This document shows, piece after piece, positions 59,495-64,000 of a stretch of DNA of 64,000 nucleotides. Every line of letters starts with the position of its first letter. Positions within the stretch are counted from its first letter, which is position 1. The position numbers were made by a program, and so were the translations under genes. Source of the DNA: JAAXHF01 sp965242605 (GTDB taxonomy: Bacteria; Desulfobacterota; Binatia; Bin18); NCBI GenBank assembly GCA_965242605.1, contig CBDESS010000003.1, positions 310,001-374,000 of the forward strand, given 5' to 3'. The notes under the pieces are model-generated. The model did not search any database. It was not told the origin of the DNA and saw only the letters and a list, made by a program, of their open reading frames with translations.

Positions 59495-60418
59495 ATGAAC
59501 GATCGAATGTGGCTGGGGGCAGGAATGCTCGCCGTGGCCCTGCTGACATCCACCTGCGGCTCACAACCCAGCCTGTCCGGCGCAGCCTTACAGGAGAAAT
59601 ACCCGGATAAAAAGTACGTCATCATTGACGGGGCAGCCCTGCACTATGACCAGCAGGGCTTGGGCCGGCCGCTGGTCTTGCTCCACGGACTTGGCACCTC
59701 GTCCTACATCTGGCGCAACATCATCCCGGGCCTGACCTACGGCACAACCGTCTATACCCTGGATCTGATGGGCTTTGGCTATTCGGAAAAACCCCAGGAC
59801 CGGCGCTACGATATTGAAACCTACGCCTCCCAGCTCAACGCCTTTCTGCAAGCGCTCAACCTGGAAAATCCAATCCTCGGCGGTCACGGGGCCGGAGCCC
59901 TGATCGTCGCCCTGCACGCGGTCCGCAACCCCGGAGCAGTCCGCAAGCTGATTCTGGTCAGCGCCCCGCTGTATGACAACAGTCCCACGCTTAATGTCCG
60001 ATTACTGGGTCTGCCCGGGCTCGGCCGGCTGTTGACCGGTGACTGGTTTCTCAAGCGCGTCTTCCGGGCCGGGGTAGAAGTCCAGGACAAAATGAGTGAT
60101 ATCGCCCTCAAGCCCTACCTGACGCCCTATCGGGACGATCCTGGAGCACGGACGAGCCTGCGAAAGTTTATCCGAGAGTTTGATGCCGAGCCGGTGCTCA
60201 AACAGGAAATCAAGCCCAATTTATCCCACATACACGTCCCGACCCTGCTGGTCTGGGGGGCGCACGATGCCTTTGTCCCGCTGGAGGTCGGCCGCCAGCT
60301 GGACGAAGATCTCCCCAACTCAGACCTCTCGGTCATTCTCCGCAGTGGTCACTATGTTCAAGAAGACCGCCCCGACCTCGTCCGGGCGGCCTTTAAAGAA
60401 TTCCGGGATAAAGGCTGA
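59495..60418 (+). CDS. Exported alpha/beta-hydrolase-fold protein lacking the nucleophile Ser
   Basis: The 307-residue protein starts with a signal peptide-like segment ending near STCGS, possibly a lipoprotein. The fold is clear: VLLHGLGTSSYIWRNII (oxyanion strand), LDLMGFGYSEKP, the nucleophile elbow GGHGAGALIV, and the acid and His positions VWGAHDAF and SGHYVQED. The elbow reads G-H-G-A-G with Gly132 where Ser, Asp or Cys is normal. The Asp and His remain. It may be catalytically dead, a binding protein, or an error. An in-frame GTG at 59483 is an alternative start. Confidence 0.85.
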   Translation: MNDRMWLGAGMLAVALLTSTCGSQPSLSGAALQEKYPDKKYVIIDGAALHYDQQGLGRPLVLLHGLGTSSYIWRNIIPGLTYGTTVYTLDLMGFGYSEKPQDRRYDIETYASQLNAFLQALNLENPILGGHGAGALIVALHAVRNPGAVRKLILVSAPLYDNSPTLNVRLLGLPGLGRLLTGDWFLKRVFRAGVEVQDKMSDIALKPYLTPYRDDPGARTSLRKFIREFDAEPVLKQEIKPNLSHIHVPTLLVWGAHDAFVPLEVGRQLDEDLPNSDLSVILRSGHYVQEDRPDLVRAAFKEFRDKG

Positions 60419-60439
60419 AGCCACGCTTTTCAGCTCGAA

Positions 60440-60469
60440 TTGACATCATAGACCTTATCGGTCTAAATT
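60440..60469 (+). promoter_or_regulatory. Promoter with dyad operator upstream of sufT-like gene
   Basis: TTGACA (60440-60445) and TAAATT (60464-60469) have an 18-base spacer. Within it TAGACC-TTATC-GGTCTA (60449-60465) is a 6-bp-arm dyad overlapping the -10. This arrangement would allow a repressor to block initiation. Confidence 0.55.
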
Positions 60470-60500
60470 GAGCCACCCGACAGACGAAAGGAGTCGCCCG

Positions 60501-61049
60501 ATGAGCTACGAAGAAGTCAAGTTTCAGAGAGATTGTGAAGTCGTGCAGATCCCTCAGGGAGCGACCGTGATCATTCCCAAAGGCACCCCGGGCGTGATCA
60601 CCCAGGCCCTCGGCGATACCTATACCCTGCAGTTGCCAACCTTGGGCGGCTTGTACCGGGTATCTGACGCCGATGCCGACGCGATTGGCAAACAGCCCAC
60701 AGCAGAAACAGTCCTGCAAGCGGGAGACGGCACGCTCAGCGAAGAGCAGGTCTGGGCGGCCCTCAAAAATGTCTATGACCCAGAAATCCCGGTGAATATC
60801 GTGGACTTAGGGCTGGTGTATGACATGCAACTCCAGTCGCTGCCCAGCGGCGAGAGCAAAGTCGAGGTCAAGATGACCCTCACCGCCCCGGGCTGTGGCA
60901 TGGGTCCGGCCATTGCGATGGATGCCCAGCACCGGATTGAGAGCCTGCCGGGAGTCGAAGGGGCCGACGTACAGGTCGTGTGGGACCCGCCCTGGGGACC
61001 AGAGATGATCTCGGCCGAGGGCAAGCAGCGACTCGGGATCGAAGACTAA
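60501..61049 (+). CDS. sufT: SufT-like (DUF59/MIP18) iron-sulfur assembly protein
   Basis: The 182-residue protein has an N-terminal beta region (VVQIPQGATVIIPKGTPGVITQALGDTYTLQL), then a DUF59 domain with YDPEIPVNIVDLGLVYDM, MTLTAPGCGMGPAIAMDAQ and VVWDPPWGPEMIS. The Cys of APGCGMG is the conserved cluster-related residue. SufT proteins help mature Fe-S proteins. GAAAGGAG precedes ATG 60501. No other suf gene is near. A promoter with a dyad lies upstream. Confidence 0.88.
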   Translation: MSYEEVKFQRDCEVVQIPQGATVIIPKGTPGVITQALGDTYTLQLPTLGGLYRVSDADADAIGKQPTAETVLQAGDGTLSEEQVWAALKNVYDPEIPVNIVDLGLVYDMQLQSLPSGESKVEVKMTLTAPGCGMGPAIAMDAQHRIESLPGVEGADVQVVWDPPWGPEMISAEGKQRLGIED

Positions 61050-61088
61050 GCCCCGCCTCCGGCTTCCGGGGCCGGGAGGTGGGGCTGC

Positions 61089-61199
61089 CTAAGAGCGTCC
61101 GCGCTCAGCAAAAAAGATCACCGTGGCAGCAATGACTATCCCAAGAAACGCTCCCATCAGCAAGGGGTTGCCACCGAACAGTTCGCGTAGATAGCCCAT
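61089..61199 (-). CDS. Small single-helix membrane protein
   Basis: ATG 61199 behind GAGGAAAAAT opens a 36-codon frame: a short amphipathic start (YLRELFGGNP) and one transmembrane helix (LLMGAFLGIVIAATVIFFA) with a basic end. It is in the same frame as the upstream methionine synthase remnant, so a fused read-through product is also possible. Not recognised; it may encode a real small protein. Confidence 0.45.
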   Translation of the reverse strand: MGYLRELFGGNPLLMGAFLGIVIAATVIFFAERGRS

Positions 61200-61559
61200 A
61201 TTTTTCCTCGCCTGCCCGCCTGGCCGATGAGCTCCGAGCGGACCAGCCATGCCCCGTCTGCCAGAGCCTTCATCTTTCCCCGGGTTGCGGTTGCCGCGGG
61301 TCTCAATCTTGGCCAAGCGGCTGAAATCAAGGCCGCTCAGTCCCTCACACAAGCCCCATATATAGTGCCGGCGGCGTTGTTCGCCACCGGCCAGGATATT
61401 CAGCCCGGCGCGTTCCTGGTCGGCAACCGCCAGCACGACCGCATCGTCGCAGCCTTCGGCCCGCTGGGCCTCACCGAGCTGCCAGGACACATACATGCGG
61501 TGGGGGGGGACGAGCCAAGTCGGACGCGGCAGGCTGCCGACAATCATGGTTTGCAGCAT
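61200..61559 (-). pseudogene. Cobalamin-independent methionine synthase-like fragment (N-terminal 90 residues)
   Basis: From ATG 61559 the frame reads MLQTMIVGSLPRPTWLVPP, then EGCDDAVVLAVADQERAGLNILAGGEQRRRHYIWGLCEGLSGLDFSRL. This is the N-terminal strand and helix order of MetE-like methyltransferases found with aromatic or xenobiotic gene sets. After about residue 90 similarity ends, and the frame runs on into the small membrane protein at 61199. About three quarters of the gene is missing. Confidence 0.75.
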
Positions 61560-61572
61560 ACGATGGCTCCTC

Positions 61573-61740
61573 TTACAGTTCCTGCTCCCGATACCAGCCC
61601 AGCGCTCGCATTACCGGCGCGTCACTAAACGAAAACAGGGAGGCGTCGTGACTGGCCGGCCGATTCTGGTGGCTATGGGCCGCCCACAGGGGCAGGGCAA
61701 ACACGTCACCCGGCTCCCAGTCATAGGGCCCAGCCGTCTA
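61573..61740 (-). pseudogene. Gentisate 1,2-dioxygenase-like cupin, C-terminal fragment
   Basis: Reading back from the stop at 61573, the frame gives YDWEPGDVFALPLWAAHSHQNRPASHDASLFSFSDAPVMRALGWYRE, matching the C-terminal cupin of gentisate/salicylate-type ring-cleavage dioxygenases (the GDVFALPLWAxH motif). Upstream the frame is closed at about 61740. Only the last 50 residues are left. It abuts the methionine synthase fragment, suggesting a former catabolic operon that has been cut down. Confidence 0.72.
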
Positions 61741-61871
61741 TGGCGGTCGCTTCGTCCGGGCCGACGGTCGCTGGATGTGCCATACGCGAGCCTCCCGTCA
61801 GGCGGACTATAGCCCATCGGGGGCAGTCCGATCAATGTCAGGGAAGACGGCCCTCGCTCCTGCCCCCTGCC

Positions 61872-62768
61872 CTAGACAGAGGCCAGCGGTGGCAGCAGTG
61901 CTTTGACCGGACCGTGGCGCAGGCGCTCAAAGATGCGCTTGGTCGCCTCAGAGCGGTTCAGCGTGTAGAAATGGATGCCGGGTGCGCCGTTTTCGAGCAG
62001 GTCTTCACACTGCCGCCACGCCCATTCACTCCCGACCTCAATTGACGCTTGGGGGTTATCGGCAACCGGCTCCAGGCGGGCGACCAGCTCAGCCGGAATC
62101 CTTGCCCCGCACAGCCGGGTGATGCGGACAATCTGGCGGTAGTTCACAACCGGCATGATACCAGGGATGATCGGACACGGGATGCCGAGCCGGCCGGCCC
62201 GGTCCACAAAGTCAAAATAGTCCCGGTTGTCGTAGAACAACTGGGTGATAACAAAATCCGCCCCGCAGTCAATCTTGTATTGGAGCCGCAGCAGGTCAAG
62301 TTCCCGGCTCTCGCTCTCAGGATGCGGCTCCGGGTAGCCGGCCACACCAATACAGAAGTCACCGCTGGCCCGGGCCAGCGAGACCAGTTCATTGGCGTGG
62401 GCGAAGCCACCCGGGGCCGGCTCGAAGCTGGCCTGACCGTGTGACGGGTCGCCCCGCAGACACATCACATTCTCAATGCCCCGCGCCCGAAACTCCCGGA
62501 GAATGTCGCGCAGCTCGGCCTGGGTATGCCCTGCACAGGTCAGATGGGCCATGCCGACAAGCCCCAGCTCATCCTGAAAGCGAGCTACCAGATCAATCGT
62601 ATTTTTGCGGGTTGAGCCGCCGGCCCCATACGTCACAGAAATAAAGCTCGGGCCGAGCGGCTTCAGCTCCCGCGCCCGGGCAAACAGCCGCTCAACCTCG
62701 GCCGGTGACTGAGGCGGAAAAAACTCAAAGGAAAACGTCTGGGTCTCGAACAGGTGTCGAATCTTCAT
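61872..62768 (-). CDS. metF: 5,10-methylenetetrahydrofolate reductase
   Basis: The 298-residue flavoprotein reduces methylene-THF to methyl-THF. It has FSFEFFPPQSPAEVERLF (catalytic Glu), SVTYGAGGSTR, HLTCAGHTQAELRDIL, RGDPSHGQ, GVAGYPEPHPES and DFVITQLFYDNRDYFDFVD. GIHFYTLNRSEA ends the barrel. The start at 62768 suits the family. The methionine synthase fragment just downstream would be its natural partner, now lost. Upstream is the divergent ankyrin gene. Confidence 0.96.
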   Translation of the reverse strand: MKIRHLFETQTFSFEFFPPQSPAEVERLFARARELKPLGPSFISVTYGAGGSTRKNTIDLVARFQDELGLVGMAHLTCAGHTQAELRDILREFRARGIENVMCLRGDPSHGQASFEPAPGGFAHANELVSLARASGDFCIGVAGYPEPHPESESRELDLLRLQYKIDCGADFVITQLFYDNRDYFDFVDRAGRLGIPCPIIPGIMPVVNYRQIVRITRLCGARIPAELVARLEPVADNPQASIEVGSEWAWRQCEDLLENGAPGIHFYTLNRSEATKRIFERLRHGPVKALLPPLASV

Positions 62769-63540
62769 GCCGCCCCAACATAGCCCAAAGCGTCCGGGCC
62801 GGAAAGCGTTTCGCCCCCCGGCCTGGCCGGGCGGCTTGCAAAAGGGGCGGCTGTGGGGTAGTGGTTGGCCGAGTCCCGATTCAACCAGAGAGGACGCCAT
62901 GTTCAAGCAGACCTTCACCGCCATGTTCGTCGTCAGCCTGCTCGCTGGCGGAGCGTGTCAAATCTCCCCCGAGCAAAGACTAGTCCGGGCCGCAGAGACA
63001 GGCGACATCGGCACCGTACGCGACCTTCTCAGCGCCGGCGTTGACCCCAATGTGCGGGACGCCGGCCACACCGCCCTGATGTGGGCCGCCCACAACGGCC
63101 ACACCGCCGTCGTCACCGCTCTCCTCCAGGCCAAAGCCGACCCCACCATGCAGGACCCCGCTGGCCACACCCCCCTGATGAAGGCCGCCAAGGGGAACCA
63201 CATCGCCATCGTCACCGCTCTCCTCCACGCCAAAGCCGACCCCAACGTGCAGAACACCAACGGCAACACCGCCCTGACGAAAACCGCCCGGCGGGGCCAC
63301 ACCGCCGCCGTCACCGTTCTCCTCCAGGCCCAAGCTGACCCCGACATACAGGACAAGGACGGCGACACCGCCCTGCATGATGCCGCCGAGCGGGGCCTCA
63401 CCGACATCGTCACCGCTCTCCTCCACGCCCAAGCTGACCCCGACATACAGGACACCGACGGCAACACCGCCCTGACACTGGCAGAAGGTGGAGGCCACAC
63501 CGATATTGTTCGGATATTGAAGGAGGCCGTCAGGCCATAA
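62764..63540 (+). repeat. Unit 1 of a tandem duplication (ankyrin gene and its 5' flank)
   Basis: The sequence starting near 62760 (first codons of metF on the other strand, the 130-base divergent gap, the ankyrin gene start) recurs at about 63635 with an offset of 875-876 bases and few differences. The second unit reaches the window end. Confidence 0.85.
62899..63540 (+). CDS. Exported ankyrin-repeat protein (copy 1)
   Basis: The 213-residue protein has a signal peptide (MFKQTFTAMFVVSLLAGGACQ), possibly with Cys20 as lipid site, then about five ankyrin repeats. The repeat signature G-xTALMxAAxxGHTxxVxxLLxAxADP is clear (GHTALMWAAHNGHTAVVTALLQ, GHTPLMKAAKGNHIAIVTALLH, GNTALTKTARRGHTAAVTVLLQ, GDTALHDAAERGLTDIVTALLH, GNTALTLAEGGGHTDIVRIL). 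Ankyrin repeats bind proteins; here in the periplasm or outer membrane. AGAGAGGA precedes the start. Divergent from metF. The repeats are highly alike at DNA level. Confidence 0.85.
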   Translation: MFKQTFTAMFVVSLLAGGACQISPEQRLVRAAETGDIGTVRDLLSAGVDPNVRDAGHTALMWAAHNGHTAVVTALLQAKADPTMQDPAGHTPLMKAAKGNHIAIVTALLHAKADPNVQNTNGNTALTKTARRGHTAAVTVLLQAQADPDIQDKDGDTALHDAAERGLTDIVTALLHAQADPDIQDTDGNTALTLAEGGGHTDIVRILKEAVRP

Positions 63541-63774
63541 GCCCGAGCCGGCAAGCCCCGTCAGCCCGGGGCCGCTTTCTCCTCCCCATCAATCCCTCTG
63601 CTCAGGAGGGCTGCCAAACGCCGTGCAATTGGTGAATCTTCATGCCGCCCCAACATAGCCCCAAGCGTCCGGGCCCGGAAAGCGTTTCGCCCCACGGCCT
63701 GGCCGGGCGGCTTGCAAAAGGGGCGGCTGTGGGATAGTAGTTGGCCAAGTCTCGATTCAACCAGAGAGGACGCC
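63541..63774. other. Spacer and 5' flank of second ankyrin copy, with metF start remnant
   Basis: From about 63635 the sequence repeats the metF/ankyrin divergent gap. It includes an antisense copy of the first metF codons that is cut after a few residues, so this copy of metF is not coding. The 63541-63634 part is unique and holds no gene. Confidence 0.7.
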
Positions 63775-64000
63775 ATGTTCAAGCAGACCTTTACCGCCAT
63801 GTTCGTCGTCAGCCTGCTCGCTGGCCCGGGAGTGTGTCAAATCTCCCCTGAGCAAAGACTAATCCGGGCCGCAGAGACAGGCGACATCGGCACCGTACGC
63901 GACCTTCTCAGCGCCGGCGCTGACCCCAATGTACGGGACAACGCCGGCCACACCGCCCTGATGTGGGCCGCCCACAACGGCCACACCGCCGTCGTCACCG
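63775..64000 (+). CDS. Exported ankyrin-repeat protein (copy 2, cut by window end)
   Basis: The first 75 codons are visible. They are near-identical to copy 1, with a changed signal end (LLAGPGVCQ versus LLAGGACQ), Val to Ile and Val to Ala changes, and one extra codon (RDNAGHTALMW versus RDAGHTALMW). Copy 2 has the regular 33-residue spacing, so copy 1 probably lost a codon. The gene continues past the window edge. Confidence 0.88.
   Translation, partial: MFKQTFTAMFVVSLLAGPGVCQISPEQRLIRAAETGDIGTVRDLLSAGADPNVRDNAGHTALMWAAHNGHTAVVT

Noticed and set aside
1..64000. tRNA, rRNA, CRISPR array or replication origin
   Set aside because: No cloverleaf with a CCA-type acceptor, no rRNA signature, no regularly spaced repeats and no DnaA-box cluster was recognised by eye. 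A covariance-model search would be needed to exclude small RNAs.

Overview
The window reads as a contiguous piece of a GC-rich, Gram-negative, respiring heterotrophic bacterium. It carries split cytochrome b, Rieske and multihaem cytochrome c genes, lipoylation and E2/E3 genes, GatCAB, acyl-CoA dehydrogenase, CoA-transferase and enoyl-CoA hydratase genes, a membrane ETF:quinone-type iron-sulfur oxidoreductase and an HMG-CoA reductase. This mix, together with many VOC, amidohydrolase and CoA-transferase genes and a secreted 'SGIGYI...NWNLMGDG' domain that I associate with uncultured marine or soil lineages, fits Tectomicrobia/Entotheonella-like or Desulfobacterota/Binatota-like genomes. That placement is inference; no rRNA or tRNA gene was seen.

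Layout. 0-5.6 kb: a broken response regulator, a pteridine-reductase-like SDR, an NRDE protein, then a MoxR ATPase, VWA protein, bifunctional nuclease and TPR membrane protein series. 5.6-9.2 kb: an unusual island bounded by inverted repeats. It holds a partial inverted copy of the preceding nuclease/TPR junction, AT-rich palindromes, and a frame-broken Cys-rich gene. 9.2-15.6 kb (minus): a bc-type respiratory operon (membrane protein, Rieske, cytochrome b, subunit IV, octahaem cytochrome c, cupredoxin) with two previously hidden micro-ORFs. 15.8-20.8 kb: serS, yraN, gatC-gatA-gatB. 20.8-24.7 kb: an acyl-CoA dehydrogenase remnant, then a copper block (small membrane protein, CopA ATPase, HMA chaperone with metallothionein-like tail). 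24.8-31.3 kb (minus): VOC, acyl-CoA dehydrogenase, hypotheticals, the Fe-S oxidoreductase and DAHP synthase. 31.5-39.6 kb: accessory region with eroded hydantoinase and CoA-transferase genes, an enoyl-CoA hydratase, a seven-blade FG-GAP protein, VOC protein, QueE and an amidohydrolase. 39.9-57.8 kb (minus): a long housekeeping block with lipA, lipB, lpd, E2, rnhB, methyltransferase, lipid kinase, HMG-CoA reductase coupled to a diiron ferritin-like protein, CDP-alcohol phosphatidyltransferase, hflX, dnaE, guaA, guaB and a ferredoxin. 57.8-64 kb: small genes, a stand-alone LeuA-type regulatory domain, nitroreductase, an alpha/beta hydrolase lacking the usual nucleophile, a SufT-like protein, fragments of two catabolic genes, metF and two tandem ankyrin proteins.

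Functional logic. Acyl-CoA dehydrogenase electrons could pass via ETF (not in the window) to the Fe-S oxidoreductase and the quinone pool, then through the Rieske/cytochrome b complex to the octahaem cytochrome and perhaps the cupredoxin. The lipA-lipB-lpd-E2 group builds and uses lipoyl-dependent 2-oxoacid dehydrogenase. The window also shows a pattern of decay. Six catabolic or signalling genes are truncated, and at least three others are interrupted only by one or two single-base shifts, which may be assembly errors or real lesions. The most unusual items are the 5.7-9.1 kb island, the micro-ORFs in the bc operon, the HMG-CoA reductase/diiron protein pair, and the chaperone with a Cys-rich tail.
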